This document shows positions 8,861 to 18,711 of a stretch of DNA of 40,011 nucleotides, one piece after another. The position numbers and the translations under genes are program-made. The stretch is from assembly GCA_001803795.1 (NCBI GenBank), contig MHEK01000105.1, forward strand, positions 1 through 40,011. The letters run 5' to 3'. This DNA is from Nitrospirae bacterium RBG_16_64_22. GTDB taxonomy: Bacteria > Nitrospirota > RBG-16-64-22. The notes under the pieces are model-generated. The model did not search any database. It had not been told where the DNA came from and worked only from the letters and a program-made list of their open reading frames with translations. Each line of letters begins with the position of its first letter. Position 1 is the stretch's first letter.

Positions 8861-11044
8861 TCATTCCCGCGGAGTCTCGATCGCGAGATGTTCCCGGTCT
8901 TCCGGCCGCGCTTCCTCGGGGGGCGGCGGCATCCGGATGGGCAGCATGATGACGAACGTCGTCCCGCGTCCCGGCGTGCTCTCTACGTCAATCGTACCGG
9001 AGTGCTCCTGAATGAGGCGGTGGACGATGGAGAGGCCGAGCCCCGTCCCCTTCCGGTCTTTGTCCCTTGTCTTCGTCGTGTAGAACGGCGTGAATATCCG
9101 TTCGATCTGGTCGGGGCGTATTCCCTTTCCCGTGTCTGCGATGGTCAGGCGGGCGAAGGGGACGTTCTCCGACACGACGAGCCGCGTGGCGATCGTGATC
9201 CCTCCGCTTCCCTCGACGGCTTCGACGGCGTTCAGGATGAGATTGATCAAGACCTGCCGGATCTTGTCCTCGTCCATGGGGACATGGGGCAGGGACTCGT
9301 CAAGATCGGTCTGGAGTTCGATCGACCGTTCCCGGCACGTGGGCTTGAGAAGGACGACCACGCTCTCGATGATTGTGTTGAGCGGCTGTTTCCTGAGCCG
9401 CGGCGGCTTGGGCCTGCTCAGGTTGATCAGTTCCGTGATCAACCGTTCGATTCGCGCCATTTCCCGGATGGCGGCCTGGTAGTAGGTGCGGACGAAGTCC
9501 TCCTGGGTCCGGATCTGCGGCAGGAGCTGAAGAAACATCTTGATGCTCGTCAGGGGATTGCGGATCTCGTGCGACAATCCCGACACCACGTCTTCGATCC
9601 CCTTGAGCCGATCGATCCGCTCCAATTGTTTTTGGGCGTCCAAGTGGAACTCGTGGAGTCTTGCGTTCTCCATGGCGACCGCCGCCTGGGACGCGAGAGT
9701 CTCCAGATACTTCAGCTCGTCGGCCGTGTACGGCCGCCGGGACTCCTTCTGGCCGATGCCGCAGAATCCGATCAGCCGCCCGTTCTCCTTGTTTGAAGGC
9801 TCGCGGAACGCAAGGAGAAGGGCGAAATCGTCCGCCGCGAAAAGCTGCTCCACGGAACCGGCGGCCTCCTGAAGACGGAGTCCCGGCACCTCTTCGCGAA
9901 GGATGAGGGGGTTCGTTTTCAGGACCTGGCAGACGGCGTGTTCGGGCGAGATTCCTCCGTCCTTGGGCGAGAGACGGGCGGGAGGGTGGGCCGCGGACCG
10001 CCGGAGGTAGCCGGTTGAGTCCTCGACGAACAGCACGCACGACTTCGCGCCCGTGGCTGTCGCGATCGTGGCGGCGAGCTTCTGGCCGATCTCCCTCAGG
10101 TCGAGCATCTGGACGACGGCGCGCGCGAGCTCCGCCAGGGATTGCGTCACCTCGTGGCTCGAGGCGAAGAAGGACCTCGAAACGGCCGACTCGATCCGCG
10201 CCTTGAGGCGGTAGAAGGCCACGGCGATGAGCCCGAACGCCGCCAGAAGGATGGCCGAGAAGCCGGGGTCGATTGCGCCGAAGAAGCGTTTCTGCGCGAA
10301 CAGCGCGATACCGAAGAGCGGGAGAAGGACAAGAAGGAGCGTGACGCCGTACGCAAGCCCCCTCTTCATGATTGTGTGAACGTCCAGAAGGCGGTATCTG
10401 ATCAAGATGTAGCCGTTTGCGGCCGTTACGAGTGGAACGAGGATGTTTCCGTACGGGAGAATGGATATATCGTACCAGAGTGGGAAGTTTGTGCTTCCGC
10501 CGATGTACCCCACGACTGTTGAAATCAGAATGTACTCCAGTTGAGTTCTTCCGATACCAGTGGTTTCCCTTCTTCGCTTGAACATCATGGCCGTCGATAG
10601 GGCCAAGTATGCGAAGAAGTAGGCGAGGTAGAACGGAAAGGCAACTCCAGGCGTCGGCCAGTAGGGGGTGACAGGAGTCTGGTGCGTACCTTGAATGAAG
10701 AAACCGGTCGGATCGAGAAGCAAGAAGAAAACCCCCAGGGAATAACCCGAGGCGAGTAGTTTCGCGTGGTGCTTCGGACGTCCAAAGAGGGTGGTAACGT
10801 GATGATAGTGGAGAACCGGGATCATGGTAGCCCCGGCCATCATCAACCTGGCAAAGAGAAGGGCCTGCGGAACGCTGTCGGCCGTTAGCCAGAGAAAATA
10901 GAAACCGCTCCAGAAAGAAAGACTGACGCAGTAGGCGGCGTACGTACGGTGTCTTGGGTCTTCCGGCTTCTGGGCGAGGACAAATATTCCGAGGAACGTA
11001 TTGATGACCGCAATGACGAGAGCGGTGACTGCAAAGAAGCTCAT
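8861..11044 (-). CDS. Sensor histidine kinase with N-terminal 7TM region, GAF, HisKA and HATPase_c
   Basis: Seven hydrophobic segments at the N-terminus; H-box GLSHEIRNPLTSIKMFLQ; N/G boxes (NLILNAVEAVEG, ADTGKGI, GTGLGLSIVHRL). Confidence 0.92.
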   Translation of the reverse strand: MSFFAVTALVIAVINTFLGIFVLAQKPEDPRHRTYAAYCVSLSFWSGFYFLWLTADSVPQALLFARLMMAGATMIPVLHYHHVTTLFGRPKHHAKLLASGYSLGVFFLLLDPTGFFIQGTHQTPVTPYWPTPGVAFPFYLAYFFAYLALSTAMMFKRRRETTGIGRTQLEYILISTVVGYIGGSTNFPLWYDISILPYGNILVPLVTAANGYILIRYRLLDVHTIMKRGLAYGVTLLLVLLPLFGIALFAQKRFFGAIDPGFSAILLAAFGLIAVAFYRLKARIESAVSRSFFASSHEVTQSLAELARAVVQMLDLREIGQKLAATIATATGAKSCVLFVEDSTGYLRRSAAHPPARLSPKDGGISPEHAVCQVLKTNPLILREEVPGLRLQEAAGSVEQLFAADDFALLLAFREPSNKENGRLIGFCGIGQKESRRPYTADELKYLETLASQAAVAMENARLHEFHLDAQKQLERIDRLKGIEDVVSGLSHEIRNPLTSIKMFLQLLPQIRTQEDFVRTYYQAAIREMARIERLITELINLSRPKPPRLRKQPLNTIIESVVVLLKPTCRERSIELQTDLDESLPHVPMDEDKIRQVLINLILNAVEAVEGSGGITIATRLVVSENVPFARLTIADTGKGIRPDQIERIFTPFYTTKTRDKDRKGTGLGLSIVHRLIQEHSGTIDVESTPGRGTTFVIMLPIRMPPPPEEARPEDREHLAIETPRE

Positions 11045-11048
11045 GATT

Positions 11049-13067
11049 TCAGGCCTTCACGGCGGCAATGAGGATGGCTTGATTTCCGAAGGAGATCCTC
11101 GATGACAAGGGGACCGCTCCCGACGCTTCGAGCAGAGCTTCCAACTCAAGTTGGGAGAAGAAGCGGTAGAGGCCATGGGTTTCCTTGACGGCGATTCCTC
11201 CGGCGTTGTTCAGCAGTGTTCGCGCCTGGTCGATCTGTTCGTGACTCCGGGCTTTCTCCGCGACATTCCGGTATATCTGGGAGCAGTCCGCCATCGGTTT
11301 CAACGTGCTGATCACCATCCGCCCCTCGGGCTTGAGGACTCTGACGAATTCCCTCAGCAGGCCGAGCGGATCATTGAGATACGAGAGCACGAGATTGCAG
11401 ACGATCTGATCGGCCGTGCCGGAGCGGAGCGGGAGAGATGCGTCAAGGTTGCCTTGGATGAATGTGTAAGAACCCGGCGCCGCTTCTCCAGCCGGTCTGC
11501 GCATTGGCTCCAGGGTCTTGCTCGTGTTCATGGCCGTCAGGAGGGCCTCGTGCACGAAATCGATTCCGACGTAAAGAGAAAGAGGGCGTCTCCCTGAGAG
11601 GAAGAAAAAGGCAAGATTGCCCGAGCCGCATCCGGCGTCCAGGAGGATCATAGGTCCTGCGGAGGGGCCGATCATTTCGACGACGTCGCTTGCCAACTGT
11701 TGATAGTCTTCGACTTGCCGGATAAGCGTGAAATCGGATAGATAGGACCTCCAGAATTCTCTCTCGTCTTCCATTCTCTTGTCCATGTGCAATCTCATCC
11801 GGTCCTTTTCGATCCTTCGCTGTGTTACAACTTCCCGCAATGACGGTGATTGAAAAGCGAGAGGGACGGATGGGAGCAGGCTTCGATGTGTTTGCTCAAC
11901 CAGATGTTGAAAGGCAGCGGAAAGGTCCTTCGGATTCTCCTCCAGCCTGTGCATGGACTGATCCAGCAGATACAGAGTCTTGCATTCCGAAGAAATGCTC
12001 TCCAGGGCCAACTTGACCGCATCGAGAGAGACCCATGTATCTCTCAACCCTGCAATGACATGCACGGGGACCTGGGTCGACCGGCTGTCTTCGAGCGTTG
12101 CTTGTAGATTGTGGAAATTGAAGGCGACGGAATTGCCCAGAAAATGGTCGGCTTTTATCGAGTGCCCAAGCACGTTCATGGTTCCGTAGTCATGTCCCCT
12201 CAGGTGGCGATCGACGAGATCTTCCAAGTGGACTGCCGTGAGCGTGGCTTGCAGGTCCACGACGGGTACGAGCAGAGCCAGCGCCCGGATGCGGGGGTCG
12301 CAGCTTGCGGCCTTGAGGGCGGACCGGGCGCCGAGGCTCGCCGCGCAGACGACGATCGGGTACGCCTGGAAGGAGTTCTCGACGTAGTCGAGGGCGGCGT
12401 GGAGGTCCTCCTCGTGCTGGGAGAGGGTGAAGTCGAGGATGCTCCCGTCGCTTTCCCCGACGCTGTCGGTCGTGTCGTACCGGAGGATGTGGAAGCCGTT
12501 CGCGGCGAATGTGTAGGCCGGAAGAAGGGCGGTCGTCTTGTGCTCTCCGTACGCGGGAGGCATGACGACGAACGGCGTGTCGGGCTTGTACATTTCCCCG
12601 ACCGGATGGTCGTAGAACGCGACGATCCTCTTGCCCCGCCGGTTCGCGAACGAGATCAGATCGCTCTGAATGGTCGTCGGGACCTTCCGCCCGCCGATCC
12701 GGCTCCTGTCGAGAAGAAGGTCCGCGAGATGTCGCCGGAGTCTTGTCTTTTCGGGCCCGTCTTCGCCCGCGAACGAAAACCCGTAGCGGCAGGAATTCGT
12801 CTTGGGATCGCGGGCGGACCAGCAAAGCCGGCCGGGAAGCGCGATCCCGTCGTTCCCCGGAATCTTCAGGACGAGGACGCAGTCGGCGAGGTCGACGGGG
12901 GACGAGCACGCGAGGCCGATTCCCCGGTCGCTCACGTCGATCGACGTGCAGGATTGGGGGAGCGGGCGAGGGCGGCCCGGATCCGAGGGAGGCTCAATAG
13001 CGACGGGGACGGACAAGAGAAGGCGCGTGGAAAAGCGCTTCTCTTTTACCCGATTGAGGACGGACAT
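11049..13067 (-). CDS. Tripartite fusion: PilZ domain + LuxD-like acyl-transferase/thioesterase (alpha/beta hydrolase) + class I SAM methyltransferase
   Basis: PilZ motifs RFSTR (RxxxR) and DVSDRGIGL (DxSxxG); LuxD-like NGFHILRYDTTDSVGESDGSI, AASLGARSA, RDTWV, SMHRLEEN; methyltransferase motif I LLDAGCGSGNLAF. Confidence 0.85.
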   Translation of the reverse strand: MSVLNRVKEKRFSTRLLLSVPVAIEPPSDPGRPRPLPQSCTSIDVSDRGIGLACSSPVDLADCVLVLKIPGNDGIALPGRLCWSARDPKTNSCRYGFSFAGEDGPEKTRLRRHLADLLLDRSRIGGRKVPTTIQSDLISFANRRGKRIVAFYDHPVGEMYKPDTPFVVMPPAYGEHKTTALLPAYTFAANGFHILRYDTTDSVGESDGSILDFTLSQHEEDLHAALDYVENSFQAYPIVVCAASLGARSALKAASCDPRIRALALLVPVVDLQATLTAVHLEDLVDRHLRGHDYGTMNVLGHSIKADHFLGNSVAFNFHNLQATLEDSRSTQVPVHVIAGLRDTWVSLDAVKLALESISSECKTLYLLDQSMHRLEENPKDLSAAFQHLVEQTHRSLLPSVPLAFQSPSLREVVTQRRIEKDRMRLHMDKRMEDEREFWRSYLSDFTLIRQVEDYQQLASDVVEMIGPSAGPMILLDAGCGSGNLAFFFLSGRRPLSLYVGIDFVHEALLTAMNTSKTLEPMRRPAGEAAPGSYTFIQGNLDASLPLRSGTADQIVCNLVLSYLNDPLGLLREFVRVLKPEGRMVISTLKPMADCSQIYRNVAEKARSHEQIDQARTLLNNAGGIAVKETHGLYRFFSQLELEALLEASGAVPLSSRISFGNQAILIAAVKA

Positions 13068-13238
13068 TCCCGATCCATCCCTTCCTTGGCCGAAGGAACT
13101 TCCGATGGTCCAGCGCTCTTCCAGGTCCTGGATGGGCCGGGAGACCGCTGGATCACCAAGACAAGCCTATTCAAACGGGTGAAACCTTGTCAACCCGTAT
13201 TTCAACCGAACGTTTCTCCCGCGGACCCGTCGATCCGC

Positions 13239-13826
13239 CTACCCAGGTCCCTTGACCCACCAATCGCTCTTGTCCTTGAACCACCAGAGGGAGGAGTCCG
13301 TCTCCAGGATCGTCTCGGCTAATGCACGGGCCTGGTCGGTGAGAAGGCGCTTCATGGAGAAAGCGAGCCACTCGTCGGCGTACTTGTTTCCCAGGTCCTT
13401 GTACTCCTTGAGGGCCAGGATCATCTCGATCTGGTCCGCGTCATGGGCGAGGCGGGCCTCGGTCGTCTCCCCGGCGTTGTATTCCGCGATGAGAGACTTG
13501 ATCTCTCCGCCGAAGGGGAGCGTTTCGGCGAGGTCGGCAACCGCTTTTTCCTCGTTGGGCACGACGTACTTTTTGTTGACGTAGTTGAGGTCGCCCGTCC
13601 GGGCTTCCGGGAGGTCGTGGAAGAGGCAGAGCTGGACGAGGCGGTCCACGTTCGCGCCGGGCGTGATCTTGCCAAGAACGTACCCGATGCAGGTGGTCCG
13701 AAACGAGTGCTCGGCGACGGATTCGGCCCCGGAGCCCAGGAACTGGAACCCCGACCGGGGGGTCCGTTTGAGCATTCCCGCTTCGAATAGGAAATTGGCC
13801 AAGTTTTCCATCATCTTGGAAGCCAA
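13239..13826 (-). CDS. HD-domain protein (YfbR/HDDC2-like 5'-deoxynucleotidase family)
   Basis: AEHSFRTTCIGYVLG, LCLFHDLPEARTGDL, HDADQIEMILALKEY. Confidence 0.85.
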   Translation of the reverse strand: MASKMMENLANFLFEAGMLKRTPRSGFQFLGSGAESVAEHSFRTTCIGYVLGKITPGANVDRLVQLCLFHDLPEARTGDLNYVNKKYVVPNEEKAVADLAETLPFGGEIKSLIAEYNAGETTEARLAHDADQIEMILALKEYKDLGNKYADEWLAFSMKRLLTDQARALAETILETDSSLWWFKDKSDWWVKGPG

Positions 13827-14211
13827 TACTACCCCGATGAAGACCCGAAGTCAGCCGAATAGATAGAGCGATCCCATAAGAGAAATCAATCCGCCGATTG
13901 GCTATGCAAATCGCGTGCTTTCGTTGTGAAACCCCCCTCTTTTTCATTGACCCGGGCGCCCCAACGTGGTATTCGTTGGGGCCGCGAGAAAGGTTCCCCC
14001 CTCGCTTCCGCTCGGGCGTCTCGGTTCAACTATACATGGCATGCACGGCATGCTGTCCTGACGGCTCGTCTTCCGCGGTTGCGGTCCGCTTCCATCGGCG
14101 AGAGCAGGCGCCTTTCGGGGAAGCGTCGCTTGCGCGCACGGGGCCGGGGGAATGGGGAGAGTCTTGTTTCCGTCCCGTTCTTCGCGTAGTTCTTTTTCTT
14201 AGAGGTCGAGT

Positions 14212-14850
14212 CTGGAGATTGTCCTCGCCACGAGGAACCGAAAGAAAGTCGAAGAATTCGGCAGGATCCTGGCGCAGAGCGGGCTGACGCTTCGCTCTCT
14301 CGACGAATTTCCGGACTGCCCGGAGGTCGTCGAGGACCAAGCGACCTTCGAAGGAAACGCGGTCAAGAAGGCGCGGATCGTGTCCGCGCGAACGGGACTG
14401 CCCGCCGTCGCGGACGATTCGGGGCTCGAAGTGGACGCCCTGGGCGGCGCGCCGGGCGTTTTCTCGGCCCGCTGGGCCGGTCCTGGCGCGGATGATCGGA
14501 AGAACCGCGAGAAGCTTCTCTCAGAGTTGAGGAGCGTCCCCGCCGGCCGCCGTGCCGCAAGGTTCGTTTGCTGTATCGCCCTGGTTTTTCCGGGATGGCC
14601 GGATGGCAAGGCCGAGACCTTCTTCGGCCGGGTCGAGGGAACGATCGGATTCGAGCCCAAGGGCGCGAACGGATTCGGGTACGATCCTGTTTTCATTCCG
14701 GACGGGCCGGACGGGCCAAGTGGGCACGCCCGGACCTTCGCGGAAATGACCGGGGAAGAGAAAGACGCCCTGAGCCACCGCGGGCGGGCGCTGAGGTCGC
14801 TCAAGAATTATCTGGCGGGCAGGGTCGGTTCCCCGGCGCACAGCCGCTGA
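14212..14850 (+). CDS. rdgB: XTP/dITP (non-canonical purine NTP) diphosphatase, RdgB/HAM1 family, apparent CTG start
   Basis: Frame reads (M)[19 protein letters not shown]...[21 protein letters not shown]...FGYDPVFIP. In-frame TAG at 14200-14202; no ATG/GTG/TTG between it and the conserved N-terminus; AGAGG precedes CTG 14212 by 6 nt. Confidence 0.85.
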   Translation: MEIVLATRNRKKVEEFGRILAQSGLTLRSLDEFPDCPEVVEDQATFEGNAVKKARIVSARTGLPAVADDSGLEVDALGGAPGVFSARWAGPGADDRKNREKLLSELRSVPAGRRAARFVCCIALVFPGWPDGKAETFFGRVEGTIGFEPKGANGFGYDPVFIPDGPDGPSGHARTFAEMTGEEKDALSHRGRALRSLKNYLAGRVGSPAHSR

Positions 14851-14920
14851 CCTGGTCCCGGGCTTCGCTGACCGGTCCGCCGCGAGCGCGGCGGCCCACG
14901 CACCAAACAGGGAGGAAACA

Positions 14921-16138
14921 ATGTCGAGACTGGTTCCGCCTCACGGCAGTGACAAACTCAAGCCCTTGCTTCTCTCGGGCGCCGAGCTGAAGGGGGAGCG
15001 GGAGCGGGCCAAGTCGCTCGCCCAGGTCAAGATGACGTCCCGCGAGACGGCCGACCTCATCATGATGGGGATCGGCGCCTTGACACCTCTCGACGGTTTC
15101 ATGGGATACGACGATTGGAAGGGCGTCTGCGACGACTACAAGACGGCAAAGGGCCTCTTCTGGCCGATCCCCTTCACGCTCTCCACGACGGAGGGGCAGG
15201 CGAAGAGCCTCAAGAAGGGCGACGACGTCGCCCTCGTGGACGAGGAGTCGGGCGAGACGATGGGGATCCTCAAAGTGCGCGAGACGTACAAGATCGACAA
15301 GGCCCACGAGTGCAAGCAGATTTTCCGGACGAACGACCCCGCCCACCCAGGCGTCACTCTCGTCATGAAGCAGGAAGAGGTGAACGTCGCCGGATCCGTC
15401 AAGGTCCTCTCCGAGGGGCACTTCCCCGAGACCTACCCCGGCATCTACATGCGCCCCGCCGAGACGCGGGCCCTCTTCGAGGAGAAGGGGTGGAGCCAGG
15501 TGGCGGCGTTCCAGACGCGGAACCCGATGCACCGCTCCCACGAGCACCTGGTCAAGATCGCCATCGAGACGCTGGACGGCGTCCTCATCCACCAGATTCT
15601 GGGCAAGCTCAAGCCGGGAGACATTCCCGCTGACGTCCGCTCGCGGGCCATCAACAAGCTCGTGGAGGACTATTTCGTCAAGGACACTTGCGTCGTGTCC
15701 GGATACCCGATGGACATGCGCTATGCCGGGCCCCGGGAGGCGCTCCTCCACGCTCTGTTCCGCCAGAACTTCGGATGTTCCCACCTCATCATCGGCCGCG
15801 ATCACGCCGGCGTGGGCGACTACTACGGCCCGTTCGACGCCCAGAAGATTTTCGACGAGATCCCCCGGCACTCCCTGGAGATCCAGCCGCTCAAAATCGA
15901 CTGGACCTTCTTCTGCTACAAGTGCGACGGCATGGCCTCGATGAAGACCTGCCCGCACGGCAAGGACGACCGGGTCCTCCTCTCCGGGACCAAGCTTCGG
16001 AAGATGATGTCGGAGGGGGAGGCGGTTCCGCCCGAGTTCAGCCGGCCCGAGGTCGTCGAGATCCTGAAGGCGTACTATGATTCTCTCGAGGAGAAGGTCG
16101 AGATCAAGCTTCACAAGCACACACAAGCCGGCGCCTAG
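14921..16138 (+). CDS. sat: Sulfate adenylyltransferase (ATP sulfurylase)
   Basis: [41 protein letters not shown] motifs; GGAGG upstream. Confidence 0.96.
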   Translation: MSRLVPPHGSDKLKPLLLSGAELKGERERAKSLAQVKMTSRETADLIMMGIGALTPLDGFMGYDDWKGVCDDYKTAKGLFWPIPFTLSTTEGQAKSLKKGDDVALVDEESGETMGILKVRETYKIDKAHECKQIFRTNDPAHPGVTLVMKQEEVNVAGSVKVLSEGHFPETYPGIYMRPAETRALFEEKGWSQVAAFQTRNPMHRSHEHLVKIAIETLDGVLIHQILGKLKPGDIPADVRSRAINKLVEDYFVKDTCVVSGYPMDMRYAGPREALLHALFRQNFGCSHLIIGRDHAGVGDYYGPFDAQKIFDEIPRHSLEIQPLKIDWTFFCYKCDGMASMKTCPHGKDDRVLLSGTKLRKMMSEGEAVPPEFSRPEVVEILKAYYDSLEEKVEIKLHKHTQAGA

Positions 16139-16260
16139 GCGGGCACGGCGCGAAATCGTCCGTCTGTCAGGAAGGGAGGTGACGGGAAGCCCGATCGGCT
16201 GTTTCTAAACGCCCCGGCGGCGGATGGCCAGCGCTGGGAATTCTTAAGAAGGAGGAAACC

Positions 16261-16695
16261 ATGCCAAGTTTTGTGTACACGGAGAAGTGCGACGGGTGCA
16301 AGGGGCAGGACAAGACGGCCTGCATGTACATCTGCCCGCACGACCTGATGATGCTCGACAAGGGAAAGATGAAGGCGTACAACCAGGAGCCCGAGCAGTG
16401 CTGGGAGTGCTACTCCTGCGTGAAGATCTGCCCCCAGCAGGCGATCGAGGTCCGGGCCTACGCCGATATCGTCCCGATGGGCGGGGCCGTGATTCCTCTT
16501 CGCGGGTCCGACTCCATCATGTGGACCGTCAAGTTCCGCAACGGCCAGGTCAAGCGGTTCAAGTTCCCCACGCGGACCACGGCCGAAGGCTCCGTCGATC
16601 CCTACAAGGGAAAGCCCGAGCCCAAGCTCGAAGACCTGACGAAGCCCGGTTTCTTCACGCACGCGGGCCAGACGCTCCCCACCCTCAAGAAGTAG
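16261..16695 (+). CDS. aprB: Adenylylsulfate reductase subunit beta (AprB)
   Basis: MPSFVYTEKCDGCKGQDKTACMYICPHDLMMLD...CWECYSCVKICPQQAIEVRAYADIVPMGG. Confidence 0.96.
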   Translation: MPSFVYTEKCDGCKGQDKTACMYICPHDLMMLDKGKMKAYNQEPEQCWECYSCVKICPQQAIEVRAYADIVPMGGAVIPLRGSDSIMWTVKFRNGQVKRFKFPTRTTAEGSVDPYKGKPEPKLEDLTKPGFFTHAGQTLPTLKK

Positions 16696-16713
16696 GCGAG
16701 AAGGAGGAATATC

Positions 16714-18618
16714 ATGGCAGAGAAGGGAACGTTCGGTAATCCAGAGGTCGTCGAGATCGAGACCGACCTTCTGATCATCGGCGGCGGCATGGCGGCCTGC
16801 GGCGCAGCGGTCGAAGCGAAGCGCTGGGCGCCCAAAGACATGAAGATCACGCTCGTGGACAAGGCGGCGCTCGACCGGAGCGGCGCCGTGGCCCAGGGGC
16901 TCTCGGCCATCAACACGTACCTTGGGGAGAACGACCCCGCGGACTATGTCAAGATGGTCGCCAACGACCTGATGGGGATCACCCGCGACGACCTCGTCTA
17001 CGACGTCGGCCGTCACGTGGACGACTCGGTCCAGCTCTTCGAGGAGTGGGGCCTTCCGGTCTGGAAGCAGCCGGGCGACGAAGGGAAGTCGCTCAAGGAC
17101 GGCGGTAAGCCGGTCCGGTCCGGCAAGTGGCAGATCATGATCAACGGCGAGTCGTACAAGGTCGTCGTGGCCGAGGCGGCGAAGAAGGCCCTCGGGATGG
17201 AGAACATCTACGAGCGTGTCTTCATCGTGAAGCTCGTCCTCGACGCCAAGAACGACAACCAGATCGCCGCGGCCGTCGGCTTCTCGACCCGCGAGCACAA
17301 GCTGTATATCTTCAAGGCCAAGGCCATGCTCAACGTCTGCGGCGGCGCGGTCAACGTCTTCCGGACCCGGTCCGTGGCCGAGGGAATGGGGCGCGCCTGG
17401 TACCCGGTGTGGAACGCCGGCTCCACGTACGCCATGGCGGCCGAAGTCGGCGCCGAGCTCACGATGATGGAAAACCGGTTCGTGCCCGCCCGGTTCAAGG
17501 ACGGCTACGGCCCGGTCGGCGCGTGGTTCCTCCTCTTCAAAGCCAAGGCGGCGAACGCCCTGGGCGAGAACTACATGGAGAAGAACGCCGATATGCTCAA
17601 GGAGTATCCGCCCTACGGCCTTTCGAAGGTCCCGGCCACCTGCCTCCGTAACCACCTCATGCTGAAGGAGATGAAGGAAGGGCGCGGTCCCATTTACATG
17701 GACACGGTGGCGGCCATGGCCAATCTCTCCAAGACGATGGACGCGAAGCAGGTCAAGCACCTGGAAGCCGAGGCGTGGGAAGACTTCCTCGACATGTGTA
17801 TCGGTCAGGCGGGGCTCTGGGCCGGCATGAACATTCAGCCGGAGAAGTCCCCGTCCGAGCTGATGCCGACGGAGCCGTACCTCCTCGGGTCCCACTCCGG
17901 CTGTGCCGGGATCTGGGTCTCCGGCCCTGAGGACATCGCCCCGAAGGAATGGCAGTGGGGCTACCGGAGCATGACGACGGTCAACGGCCTCTTCACGGCC
18001 GGCGACGGCGTCGGCGCGTCCGGCCACAAGTTCTCCTCCGGCTCGCACGCCGAGGGGCGGATCGCGGCCAAGGCGATGATCAAGTTCGCCCTGGACCACA
18101 AGGACCACAAGCCGTCGCTCGCGAAGAGCACGGCGGAACTGGCTGAGGAGATTTACCTCCCGGTCCGCAACTGGCTGGCGAACAACAGCCTCACCACGGC
18201 GCCGGATATCAACCCGAACTACATCCGGCCGAAGATGCTGCAGGCCCGCCTGCAGAAGATCATGGACGAGTACGTGGCCGGCGTCGCCACATGGTACGTG
18301 ACCAGCGAGAAGATGCTGGAGCGCGGCCTCGAACTGCTGACGATGCTCAAGGAAGATTCGAAGAAGATGGCGGCATCCGACCTCCACGAGCTTCTCCGGG
18401 CGTGGGAGAACTACCACCGGATCGTGACGGCGGAGGCCCACCTGCGGCACACCCAGTTCCGCAAGGAGACGCGGTACCCCGGCTTTACCTACAACGCCAC
18501 GTACCCGAAGCTCGACGAGGAGAACTGGAAGTGCTTCGTCAACTCCCGGATCGATCCCAAGACCGGCGAGTGGACCTGCAAGAAGGTTCCGCACATCGAC
18601 CTGGTGCCGAAGGGCTAA
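16714..18618 (+). CDS. aprA: Adenylylsulfate reductase subunit alpha (AprA)
   Basis: FAD-binding DLLIIGGGMAACGAAVEAKRW; AprA-typical sequence throughout (LSAINTYLGENDPADYVKMVANDLMGI, HSGCAGIWVSGPED). Confidence 0.97.
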   Translation: MAEKGTFGNPEVVEIETDLLIIGGGMAACGAAVEAKRWAPKDMKITLVDKAALDRSGAVAQGLSAINTYLGENDPADYVKMVANDLMGITRDDLVYDVGRHVDDSVQLFEEWGLPVWKQPGDEGKSLKDGGKPVRSGKWQIMINGESYKVVVAEAAKKALGMENIYERVFIVKLVLDAKNDNQIAAAVGFSTREHKLYIFKAKAMLNVCGGAVNVFRTRSVAEGMGRAWYPVWNAGSTYAMAAEVGAELTMMENRFVPARFKDGYGPVGAWFLLFKAKAANALGENYMEKNADMLKEYPPYGLSKVPATCLRNHLMLKEMKEGRGPIYMDTVAAMANLSKTMDAKQVKHLEAEAWEDFLDMCIGQAGLWAGMNIQPEKSPSELMPTEPYLLGSHSGCAGIWVSGPEDIAPKEWQWGYRSMTTVNGLFTAGDGVGASGHKFSSGSHAEGRIAAKAMIKFALDHKDHKPSLAKSTAELAEEIYLPVRNWLANNSLTTAPDINPNYIRPKMLQARLQKIMDEYVAGVATWYVTSEKMLERGLELLTMLKEDSKKMAASDLHELLRAWENYHRIVTAEAHLRHTQFRKETRYPGFTYNATYPKLDEENWKCFVNSRIDPKTGEWTCKKVPHIDLVPKG

Positions 18619-18650
18619 CGACGGGCCGAGACCTCTCGGCCAGGGCACGC

Positions 18651-18687
18651 GGGGCGGTCCGCCGGTTTGCGGACCGCCCCTTTTTTT
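18651..18687 (+). terminator. Rho-independent terminator downstream of aprA
   Basis: GGGGCGGTCCGC-CGGTTT-GCGGACCGCCCC: perfect 12-bp stem, 6-nt loop, followed by TTTTTTT. Confidence 0.95.
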
Positions 18688-18711
18688 GATATTCCAAGAG
18701 CAGGCAACCTG

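Noticed and set aside
14000-14045. GGTTCAA motif considered as a tRNA T-arm
   Set aside because: Flanking bases do not form the T stem and no acceptor/anticodon arms could be found.
13898-14287. Short + strand ORFs (129 aa and 87 aa) upstream of rdgB
   Set aside because: Overlap one another in different frames, no motif, no good SD; the 129-aa frame overlaps the rdgB N-terminus.
16135-18648. 837-aa minus-strand ORF opposite aprBA
   Set aside because: Shadow of aprA/aprB; biased composition, no domains.
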